Part shown: piece by piece, positions 27,201 through 39,200 of the stretch
How positions within the stretch are numbered: the first letter of the stretch is position 1
Layout: every line of letters begins with the position of its first letter
Program-made: the position numbers and the translations under genes
Origin: Nematopogon swammerdamellus
Taxonomy: Eukaryota; Arthropoda; Insecta; Lepidoptera; Adelidae
Reading direction: 5' to 3'
Length of the DNA stretch: 64,000 nucleotides
NCBI GenBank assembly: GCA_946902875.1
Contig: OX336343.1
Location: forward strand, 17,717,596-17,781,595
Notes under the pieces: model-generated
The model's input: only the letters and a program-made list of their open reading frames with translations
What the model was told of the DNA's origin: nothing
The model's database searches: none

Positions 27201-30200
27201 GCATCTTTCCGATGGCTCGATCAAGATCTGCCTATACATTTTAGTAATGTCGGCCGTTAGACAAATGTCAAATAATCTGAAGTTAGTTATTATCGTTGAA
27301 ATATCCGACTGTAGCTTATGTCCGGTTAACAGAGTATCATTCAGCGACACACCGCTAGTCGTTTTCGCCGAACCGTTAAACACAACACGAACCGGCGTGG
27401 TGCTGCTGGATGTTCGTACGACACAATGGTGAGGAATTATGTATTTACTAGGCTCAGAACCTTGATAAACCTCCATATGGTCGAGAGATTCATACTCATC
27501 CATAAATTCAACATAAGCAGCGCGCAATTCCGGCGCACGAGCTAACCGTCTTTCGAGATGCTGAAAGCATCGAGTCGCGAGATCGAGTGAGTTCCCGAGC
27601 TGCAGGTCGCACTCGGGAGAGAGTAGGAGCGGAGACGTGTACCTGCCGCTCTCGTCACGGCGGTGCTTCTCAATGAACATTTTTTCAGCGATCTCTTCGA
27701 GTGGATCGGGAGGGACTGCGCACGGCGCATTATCTATTTCCCAAAACCGCTTCAGATAGATGTCTGTGTTTTCCTCGCCTGTGTACGATACTAACGAAAG
27801 AGACGGACTGATATTTTCATATATATTTTTATCGATTGGGAATTTTCCAGTCACCACATACCCAAAAATGCTTCGAAGAGCTAGCGGGACGGACGGATCT
27901 AATTCTAATTTCTTTCCGTCGAAAATGTACGGGAATACGTCACCAGCGAGTAGAATATCTATACTTGACCGACGATAAAAATGTGGGTCCGCGAGATTTA
28001 AGTGATGATACTCACCAAGAACGTCTTGTGAGATTTTTACAGTAGGCAGATCAGTTGTTATTTTAGATAACACAACGGTATCGACTTTCAGTGTCGGTCC
28101 GTCAGATTGACGAGGTTTAATATTGCAGCGCGTCAAACCATGATTTTTCACTGTTTCGTTGCCTAAACCGGAAATCGTAAACGGGCACTTTTCGCGCGCG
28201 AGGCCCAAGCGCTGAGCGCAGTCAACTGTAATGAAACTCGTCATTGCTCCGGAATCGATAACGACACGACACGGCTGAAAGTTGCCGGCCGAATCTTCGA
28301 CATGCACCAAGGCAGTCCCCAACAGCACGGTGTAGATATTGGACTGACCCGACGACGAGTGACAAGCTACGCGTGCTCCGCTAGCCGAGAGGGAAGCGGG
28401 CGGCGGCGGCGGAGGCGGCGGCGGCGGCGGCGGCGGCGGCGCCGGGCGTGCGTGAGGCGGCGCGTAGGGCGCCAGCTGCGTAGGTACTTCGCGATCAAGA
28501 TGCAACAAAATGTGGTGTGGTTGGTCACACAAGAGGCAACTGAATTTACTGGTACACGAATTATTGGAGCCGTGAGACTTCAAGCAATTTTTACACAGTT
28601 TCAGATTTCGAACATGTGACAGTCTCTCAACCGGTGTCAGTTTTCTAAATTCAAAACATCGATAAATCATGTGATTTTCCTTATCACAGTAAACGCAATG
28701 CATTTTCACAACCGAATCTTTACTTGAGGTTGCCGCCAACGTGACATTATTGCCGCGAGCACTGCGGGCTTTAGTTTGGTTTTGTTTTGAATATTGTGCA
28801 TTTGAATGCGATAGATCGCTTCCCGTATTGGACGACGACGATGCATGCTCGAGAATTTTGACTTGGTTCTGCACAAAGGCGACAAGATTCGAAAACGTAG
28901 GTATGGTCGCCTGGTCGAGACTCTGCTCGAACTGCTTGCGGGTAAAGCGGTCAAGGTTACGTAGCGCTATATGACACAATATGTTTCCTGATAAATCTTT
29001 GAGGTTTAGCGTTTCAATAGCTTTAGTCGAATACTCGAAAGTTTCCAGAAATGTTTCAAGATTGCCACTAGACTCCTTTTGTAGGGGCGTGAAATTTAAC
29101 ATTTTATCTAGGTACCTGCCTAGTAGTGTTCGGTCATCTTTGTATTTATGAAGCAACGCCTTCCACACTATCTGGTAGTTGTCTGAGGTGAGAGGGAGAC
29201 TCTTCACAATGTTCAAGGCAGGGCCGGTAGTGCACGAGATCAAGTAATGAAACTTATCAATTGGATCTATGTTAACTTTATTGTGCACTAACGAACAAAA
29301 CGTTTCATAAAATGTGTTAAAATTCTCAATTTGGCCATCAAATTGAAAGAGTGAGATCTTAGGCAATCGAGGACCGACCGCAGGCGCGGCGGAGTTTACG
29401 GAACCCTGCGCGTACGACGACGGGTGCGCGGCGGCGGACGCATGCGCGGCCGCGTCACGCTCGCGCTCGCGAGCGAGCAGTCTCGTTGCAGTTACTTTTA
29501 CGGGAAAGTACAGATCATCAAACCGATCTAAATCCTGAACCCTGGGCACAGATTTCGGATTTATTTTGGACTCAATGTCGATCATGTCATACACGACCTT
29601 TTCAAACCGATCTCTGACGGCAGAAAGTTCAGAATATCGAACCATAAATAACTCATCGTGGTCCGGATCGCTTCCTACATTTTTGGAATGATCGTAGATG
29701 GTCTGAAGTTGGGAGAATAATCGTTCCCTTATTAGAGTTAATTTATTTAATTCCGCCATTGACACTTCGGTGACGGAAGAGTTATCTTTACTCATTTTTA
29801 TTGACAAATCATTGGCAAACTTCGATTGGCAAAGACCTCGAAAGCAAGAAATAAATTAAATAAGTAAAAATAATAATTATTGACAAAGTGCAATAAAACA
29901 GCACGGCTGAGTTAATGCATAATGAGTGAAAATTATGATTGAAACAAGTCAGAGAAAATGCAAATACGACAGCACGGCTGAAGTAATGCTAAACCATATT
30001 TACACGGTAAATAGGTATGATAATATGTTCATTTATTAGGTTCGAAGTGACCAAAAATTGTTGGTGAGAGCAGTGGACTGTATGAATTATATTTTAGAAA
30101 TGTGAAAAGAAAATCAAGCTGATGTACGATGCAGACACTGAAAAATAATACGCCGGAAAAAGGAAGGATTGGAAAGGACTCACAGCACAGCGGTAAGCTC

Positions 30201-33200
30201 TTTGGGTCGTCTTCTGGAGGCGCCTCCTGTTCTTCAATGCTGGATGCTTCAGTAGAAATGGCCAGGCACGCGACACGGTCGTTGTGCAATTATTTTCTTT
30301 TCTATAAACAGCACGGCTGTAGACTCCTTGAGAACATTTTTTTGAAGAAGCGCAATATTTGATGGCATTTGTTTTTTTTTCAAGTTTTTCACGCAGGCGC
30401 GCTGGTCGCTCCTTCATTTGGAGCTTGGAGCGATATCTTGTGCAGTGATCCCGAGGTAAATTTGAAAAAGGAACGACTGATGGATAGGATGTTTTAAAGG
30501 ATTGGCGTAAAATCCAACACTAGTATCTCTGAACCGGTGGTATGATTGTATTCAGGCGATGACACAAGAGCGGCGGCGCTACGGGTTCGTGCTGGAGCGA
30601 CAGTGCTCACTGGCGAAGCACTGGCTGGCTTACCACTCAGCCGGCACATCCGCCTACACCACCGGCCTGGAGGAGTGGCTCGACGTTGCCAGGACTAGGG
30701 AGTTCCTGCCGCCAAACGTGGAGGCCATGTTTGTTAGCAGGATGAGGGTTTGTTCTTTTACACATTTTTTTGTATTTAGCTTTAACGATTTATGAAAATA
30801 AGTGCTTTTCTGTGGAAGCCGGTTTAAAAGATTAAGCTCGTGGTGAAAAGCTCCAACTCAAACACGACCAATTACACCCCTAAGTCGTGCCAATGTGGTC
30901 GGATGAATAAAGGTCATTATAAAATTATGGAACTTTATTTTCCCATAATCGCTATTCATAATATATTTTACACGTACGGTTTGTTTTTACGGTGTAAAAT
31001 ATATTATTAACAGCTAAGATGTAAAACAAAATTTTAAACTATTCATAAATTCTAGTTTTCCAGATAGAAAGTAAGAAAAATCCTAGGCTTCAAAATAGAA
31101 CACGTCCACACAAGTTAAAATGTTTTTAAGCCCTTATTAAGCCCTACAAATGAATAATAAAGAAACATTTCATTAAAATTTAACAGTTGTCACGAATCCA
31201 TTACATTATATCCGAGCACTTACACAAATTGCATCAACGTTTTAATTTTAACACAATTAAATCCAATTATACGATTGCCGATCGGAACGGTTGCATTTAC
31301 CACAAAAGCGCAGTTCTCAATTATTTTCCAAAATATTTTTAATTTAAATTCAATATTTGTGCAAAGGTCCGGCGGTGAAAGCGGATAAAATACGACCCCG
31401 GAGGTCCTGATAATGAATTTTGAGCTAAAACGTATCGCTGTCATTTGAGCATGCTCTACTTGATTAATCAAAACTTCGGCGTCCGGCGGAATTGAGTTAC
31501 AGAGCATTACACAAGGGATTAATTCACGGCTGAACATTTCGCAGCTTCATGTTTTTTTAACAGTTCAGCTGATGTTATTTTGTTCATTGCGTTATCGCTC
31601 ATTACCAGCACCCAGCATTCATACAACATTTTACACATGTTTTCGCAATACTGAAATATTTTATGAAGTGTAAACATACTCACTAATTCGCATCGTAGCG
31701 AATAATCAACCTGATACCATAATAAAATCTAAGAAAGATAAAAATACCACGTACACTTGTACGTTCATATCGTACACACAGCGCAATGAAAAATGTGAAC
31801 ACGCCACTAAATGTCTCCTTGTCTTCGCAGCAAGTGTCGTTCTGGGCGGACGAGGAGGTCTACGCGAGCCCTCGCATCGGAGACGACGACGACCGAGCCT
31901 CCGTCGGCTCAGCGCTCCGCAAGACACGTTCCGTCGACGCCTCCTGCCTCGACGTACGCTCCATCGCCGACCTGGGCTCGCCCACACAGGGGCTCAGCCG
32001 CGCCAAGTCCGACTTCAACCTGCAAGCCAGTCTGCACTCGCTGGAACAAGGTACGTGCCAAGATATTCTATCGAAGTTCTCCTTCTGCCTTATTGTTCTT
32101 CTACTTCCTGGTCAGTCGATCGCAGATCTGGACGCTCAATTGTTTGGACTCAGCTGTACCAATTCCGACTTCAACCTGCAAGCCAGTCTGCACTCGCTGG
32201 AACAAGGTACGTGCCAAGATATTCTTTCGAAGTTCTCCTTCTGCCTTATTGTTCTTCTACTTCCTCGTCAGTCGATCGCAGATCTGGATGCTCAATTGTT
32301 TGGACTCAGCTGTACCAATTCCGACTTCAACCTGCAAGCCAGTCTGCACTCGCTGGAACAAGGTACGTGCCAAGATATTCTTTCGAAGTTCTCCTTCTGC
32401 CTTATTGTTCTTCTACTTCCTCGTCAGTCGATCGCAGATCTGGACGCTCAATTGTTTGGACTCATCTGTACCAAGTCCGACTTCAACCTGCAAGCCAGTC
32501 TGCCCTCGCTGGAACAAGGTACGTGCCACGATATTCTTTCGAAGTTCTCCTTCTGTCTTATTGTTCTTCTACTTCCTGGTCAGTCGATCGCAGATCTGGA
32601 CGCTTAGTTGTTTGGACTCAGCTGTACCAATTCCGACTTCAACCTGCAAGCCAGTCTGCACTCGCTGGAACAAGGTACGTGCCAAGATATTCTTTCGAAG
32701 TTCTCCTTCTGCCCTATTGTTCTTCTAGTTCCTTGTCAGTCGATCACAGATCTGGACGCTCAATTGTTTGGACTCATCTGTATCAAGTCCGACTTCAACC
32801 TGCAAGCCGATCTGCACTTGCCGGAACGAGGCAGTACTAAGAAACTCGTGAGATCGTATTCTGCCTCCGCGTAGGTGTACGCTCTATAACAGATTTTGAC
32901 TAGGAAATGCTGGGATTCATCCGAGCCAGTTTGCACTCGTTGGACGTACCGAGAAACACTCCAAGATCATATTGCCTCCACGTACGCTCCATAGAGTTTC
33001 ACTAGTACATGCTGGGGTTCAATCGCGCCAAGTCTCATTTCAAGCCACAAATCTGCGCTCGTTAGAACAAGGCATGTGGCAGCAAGACACTTTATAATAG
33101 TCCACGGCGGCGGCGGGGCGTTCGGAACGCGGCCTCCAGATTGAAAACATAAAGTATTATATGATCACATACTTTCAAGTTTATTACCTGTGGCAGAATT

Positions 33201-36200
33201 CCAACATTTTCAATAAATGTTTTATGCACGTGGAGTGCATTTTCGCAATTTTATTAGCGCTAGTGCCATTGCACTCCACTAGTCTGTAGTTAAATTACAC
33301 TCACGGAACAATGGAAAATGTATAAAATGGAACAGGCATGATGTCCTAGTGTGGAAGTGTTTTCTAGTAGGAGTGAGTGCACGGTTAAGATGTGTTAACA
33401 ATTTTCGGCTATATCTCACTGACGGCGACGCGGGAGTCACTGTTACTAGTGTTATTCCGTGAGCGTCTATTCTATTACTAGTGTTACTCTTACCAAATCG
33501 AAATTCACTGCAGCCCTGAAAATGCTGGTGTACCATTACAGATGTTATACATAGGCAATGGGTCCTATTTCAACATACGAGATTTGTATCCCACATTGTT
33601 TGATGTTCTTTTTTAGGATTCCGTATCCGGTACGGGACCCTATTACTAAGCCTATTCCGTCCGTCTGCCTGTCTGTCCGTCTGTCTGTCCGAGGGTTGAA
33701 ATATGTGTTATTATTGTCGATATAACAACAAATAATAAAAATTAGAAAAAGTAAAAAATTCACGGGGGTTCCCATAGAAGAAACTAAAAAGTGTATGCGC
33801 GTCATCTACCAAAAATATGAAGCATTTTAACTAATCAGGAATTTTAACTAATACCTATAATATAAGCATTTCATAATACACGCCTGCGCCACTGACGCCA
33901 TCTATGGATGGCGTCAGTGGCGCATGACATGGCGATACAGAACCTTCAGTGCGCGAGTTCGACTCGCACTTGGCCGGTTTTCTTTTTTGCGTATATCGAG
34001 ATGAGGAAGAGACTGTGGGAAGGGACAACAGGCATACTTTGTCTCTACCTACAGAGCGCACAATTCGCAGTTCTGTCTGTCAGGTCGGCATGGCATTCGT
34101 AACCCCCGCGAGCGACCGAATGTCCATGGGCGTCGTTAGACACCTTATGGGTATCTCCGCGCCACATATCGCGTTTATATACAAAAATTCTACATTATTA
34201 TGGAATAACAAAATATTATTCCATTTCAGCGGCTAAAACTACATTAAAATAACATTTTCTTTAGGTACGTCTATCTATAGTTACAAAACTTAGGCCCGAT
34301 TGCGGCAAGGAAAATGATCATCTGATTCATTCCGCTAATCTTAAGGTTATCTCGTGAAATTGTATAATATTTTCTTATACATCCGGGAGATAGACCAAAG
34401 ACTTGTGGAACCATAGACAATCAGGAGGATAATCGTCTTTCCCGCAGTGGGGTCCTGGTACCTACAGATCGTTCACAGTTATTTTACCTCTGACACATGT
34501 CATTGTATCTTCGGCTAGGTTGGCACCACTTGCTGTCACTAGTACTACGGTCCTAAAAAGGGTTACTTGCTATTAATATTTTACCCGTGGTAGTGGAAAT
34601 TATGTATAAGTATCTGTTGTACTTGTAGTGATAAGTCCACCTTTGCGCACTCCTTCATTTCATGTTTGTTGTCGTTTATTGTTCTTCTTTCAATTTGTGT
34701 GCAATAAAGAGTTTCTATTCTATTCTATTCTAAAAATATGTTCAAATATTTCGTACAGGGAAATAGTACGAACCAATTATGGCAACACAGAGCTCAGGTT
34801 AGCCAACTTGATGGCTAGAGGTAAAATAACTGTGAACTATACATTTAACATTTAATATTCATATCGCTTATTTCTCTCTCATCGATATTCATTTTATACA
34901 TGACTAGCTTTTGCCTGCGGCTTCGCTCGCGTGAAATTCGTATTTAAAACGAAGAAAGTAAGTAAGTAAGCCCGCTACAGTACCTTTATTTCGGCGCGCG
35001 GAACAATTCTGTTTGTATGAGAGCAACATCTTAGCGTAACCGGAACTGAATTTTATTTAGCCTATCCTGTGTCCCGTATAATCAAATGTGCTTGTACAAG
35101 TTTAATAGAATTCGGATGATCTGTGTAAGAGTTATGGAGGAACATGCATACATACAGAAGAGATTTCTAAAAATCGTAAATTTTGTTTTAGTATCATACA
35201 TAGAGTCTACTAACGCAGTATCTCATGATAATAAAACAAAGTAACTTACTACATGACCATCCCTCACAGATTTATCAGATTTATCCGATACAGATTTATC
35301 ATCATTCATTTATTTCTTCTCTGCCACTCCACACTTTTTCATAATAACCCAAAGGTTGGCTGGGGGAGAACGCCTACGGTGTTAAGCTGTAGCTTTTGCA
35401 AAAAATTGTTTCAAGTGCAATAAATATATTTTGATTTGATTTGATTTATTATTAGTATTGATCAAAAACTTGGAAACGTTTTTAAATTAAATGTAGCATA
35501 AATTCACCACGTACGACTCTGCCTTTCCTCTTATCGCCTAACCAACGAGGTACAAAACCGAGACATGCCTTTCCGCTCTTTGCCTACACAACAAGGCCCA
35601 AAGCCGAGCAGTCTCCGCGTGCCGTTTAAAAATATATTACCTAACCGCACGTGCAACATCCAAAGAGATTAACCACCTATAAATGCACCGGGCAAACCAT
35701 TCCGACGATTCCACGGACTTTGAGGTGGGTTCTGTTTAATTTAAATTAAACTAGAGAGTAAATACTTACGATTCGCGCGGGTCCAGGTTAGGGTCCAGGA
35801 ATGTCGGCTTCGGAATCCTTGAAATATGTCGGCAAGGGTTCGTTCGGGGACGATGCCGCGATATTAACGTTATTCATGCGTGAATACATAATATAGAAAT
35901 TTTGAATATTTTGAAATATGAGGAGGTATTTCAAGTAACGGGGGATTAGGTAAAAAATTTTTGATCACTCTTGAAGACCTTAGCAAAACAGTGCCAAAAC
36001 AAGAAAATCAATTATTTTTTTATGTAATTAGGTATTGGAGGTTGAGACAAAGGGGCCAGAGCACATGCTGCGACCAGCCAATATCATCTTCGAGAAGGTG
36101 CCTCATCGGAGACTCCCCTTTGGAATACTAGCTTTATACTTAAGTAAATGCAATGTATAATATTAGATACATATCTTTACTCCCCTTCTCTTACTCTCTT

Positions 36201-39200
36201 GTCATTCAGTTGGTTGTGTCGCACAACGGTACCACCGATCGATGTATATAATATGTAAGTTTATTATATACATATATATGTTTATTAAAGTATTTATGTA
36301 GTATTCGTATGTAGTTTATAATACATATTTCTTTACAGTCTTAACACATTGCCACAAACTATTCTTGTTCGCCTGCATGTACTTCTCCCACATCCCAAAG
36401 GTTAGTTAGAATAGAATGCCTCGCGGCATTAAGCTCGCCTGTTGTACCTAATTTTTATAAATTGGTGTTCAATAAAGAATATATTTATACTACTACTACT
36501 ACTACTGAACTAGAGAAGAACACAGCCGAGGATGCTATGCGGCCATCTTACATCCAGTATCTTATATCAACCCAATCGGCTACAATTTGAGCCCAACGCG
36601 TAGTAAGGGACAAGAGAAGGGACCTACAGTTTTACACCGGTTCCGAACGTTGAAGCCGCTGGTGTAGTAGGTATGCACGTAAATTTATCCTTCAGAAAAA
36701 AAATCGTTGGTGCATGTCACCGGATTCTAACCTCGGACCCTGAGATAAAGAGTGCAAGCCCAGACCGCGCCAACCACTTGCTGCTATAAAATATATAAAC
36801 ATACATTTCGCTGGCTCTTATACGTACTATCTGAATTTTAATATTTTTTTTTTTATGGATACTGACCCAGTTGGCTACATCACCTACAACATCCGTGATG
36901 TCAGCCCATAACACCGGATAAACTTGGTGCCACGTCAGTGATTCCCTTCGGTCGTGCCGGCTACACTGAACTGGATGGAAAACACAAACTATTTACATAG
37001 CCGTTTCGACCGACCTTTCATTCAGTGCGGTGGTACCAACCCGTGCGCGTTAAACCCTACCACCTAGTAATATAAGAAGGGAGTCATATCCCTTAGTCGC
37101 CTTTTACGACATACACGCGGTGAGATGCAGTGGGGCTATTCTTTTAAAGTACCGGCCCCACACGGTACAAAAAGAAAATTGCTTAGTAAATTAGATTCAG
37201 TTGAATGTCGCTAACTTTATTAATAATAAATTAACGCAATAATAACGCATCGTCCGGGGGTTTCTCTCTTTGGGACCCGACCATCGATAGCCTGGGTTCG
37301 CCCCGCGCCGTCGCCGCCGCCGCCGCCGGTGGTGAATACTCCGTTTATTTTTTATATTAATTTTAGAGTTACTTGTAAACATGTAAAATTAATATAAGAA
37401 AAAAAAAGTGTAAATAAAGAAATAATAAATTGTAATGTTATTATGACAAGTGGATGTCCGTCTACTGAACCGCAGTCCGCAAACGAAAGGTGGCGGTAAA
37501 GACGCTGGTGTGCAGAATTACATACTTATGAATATTTATTTCGACCATTCTCGTGGACTGTACCAACCAAGTATTTTCTCTAATAATTATGGTAGTTGAA
37601 GGGACAACATTTAATAACTAGCGACAAAATGACCGACCACTTCCCACTTTACACCTCGCCATTCCGTCCCGTCGCACCCGCTCACTTGAGTGAGGTAGGT
37701 ACGACACAGGAAGTTCACGCGGCTCGCTTTAATAAATCTCTTTCGCTCTAGAGGTCCCGGCGAGTATAAATATATATTTATATTCATATATTCGGCGCCC
37801 GAGGTACATGAACATCCGGGTTTTACAATGGGGCATTATTAAAAGTACTCCTTAAATTATCTTTGTTTATATTTTGCTAAAATATAATAATTATTAAGAA
37901 AATTTAACATAGTTAGGTTTAACTGGAATTTTTCCTAATCATCATCATCATCAACCCTTTTTACCCGACTACGGCGAAGCCAAAAGGAGGGGGATTTATT
38001 CTCGATAGTTCGCGTGTGCTATATATAAAAAAATCTAAATGACTGGCTCCACCTAAATTGTCAAGCTTTGAAAAATAGAATTTCTTCAAACCCCATCGAG
38101 TGGCATATCGTTGTTAAGACTTGAAAGACAAAAGATATGATATACCACACCTAATAGTTTAGAACGAAAAGGAATGAAATAAAAAATAAATTAAAAATTG
38201 CATAAAACCCGACTTCCAAAACGAAGACATAAATCTAGCTAGACCGTTATGCTAAATAGCCCACTGATTAAAAATAAGACTATGTACTGATGATGCTGTT
38301 TCACCTTGTCGAAAAACAATATTATTCTGTATTAGAAGCCAGATGGCGAGAGAAATATACAATGATTTTAATTGCAACTTGCTTTTGCTCACTGCTCGCT
38401 TTTATCTTGAATTATTATTGCTTATTCATTAATTCGGAACGTCAGTTATTTCAATGTAGATTTTCAGGTTAATAAGTGGCCTAGAGGTGCCTTTAAGAGT
38501 AATATAAACAGTTGATGATGCGTGACAGACAGCTAGACACCATCTGAATTGTATAATAAACAGTAGAGGATTAATATAATTTCACAACCAAGACAGTAGT
38601 AAAAATTAATAGAAAAAGCAAATGACAAACGCGCTGGTGAATACTTCAGGCAGAGAGTCAGCCTGGCGATCCAGCGTGGGAATGCAGCTGGTGTAATGGG
38701 CTCGCTTCGCGGACAGGACACAGAGGACGGGCTGGACGAAATATTTTATATTTTTTAGGTTAGTTTTATTTTTAGGTTAATTTTAGTTTTTAACTTAGTT
38801 ATATTTTATATTAGTTTAGCTGAGATAATTAGTTTAATTTTTAATGTATCTTCATTTTTTGGTTGATTAATAAATAAATTACCAGTAGGTAAGTAGGCAC
38901 CTAGACAGTAAGTAGGTACCTACATAATTAATCTTACAAAAGATAAACATGTTACATAGGTACCAAAATTATTTTAAACAAACTTGACGGATAGCCTATT
39001 CTTTATTTTTTATGGGGAGCACGACATCGCCAGCGCCAGACTAACGGAGAGGTGTAGTCCGACGGCGCCCACTGGCATTCGGATATTTACGGGGGCTGCG
39101 AATACCATGTCGGCCGGCTAGGTGCACCTTCACATTATGTTTGAAGGATCCCAGACTGTACATTAGAGGAAAGGATGCAGGTGGGAGTGCATTCCACATG

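Larger units (their letters stand above)
23816..30519 (-). mobile_element. Intact BEL/Pao LTR retrotransposon
   Basis: A 6.7-kb element lying antisense to the host gene in the intron before exon v5. It has two ~460-bp LTRs beginning TGTTGG and ending CCAACA, a 5-bp target duplication ctagt (23811-23815 and 30520-30524), a primer-binding site, and one uninterrupted gag-pol frame. The LTRs differ only in a T-run (8 versus 9), so insertion was recent and the copy may still be mobile. The order protease, RT, RNase H, integrase identifies BEL/Pao. Confidence 0.97.
33086..39013. other. Intron v6-v7, repeats and unassigned DNA
   Basis: Apart from the family C, D and F copies, the chimeric SINE and the ORF2 fragment listed separately, 33086-33610, 35300-36360 and 37440-38620 show nothing I can support. 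35420-35455 is a gatttgatttgattt retroposon tail; 34720-34735 a ttctattctattc tail. Confidence 0.4.

Noticed and set aside
31220..31537. 105-codon minus-strand frame in the intron before v6
   Set aside because: No domain, AT-rich and without splice or start context; probably chance.
32055..32840. Alternative 261- and 305-codon frames over the v6 array
   Set aside because: They are shifted readings of the same repeat; the v6 frame is the one continuous with the gene.
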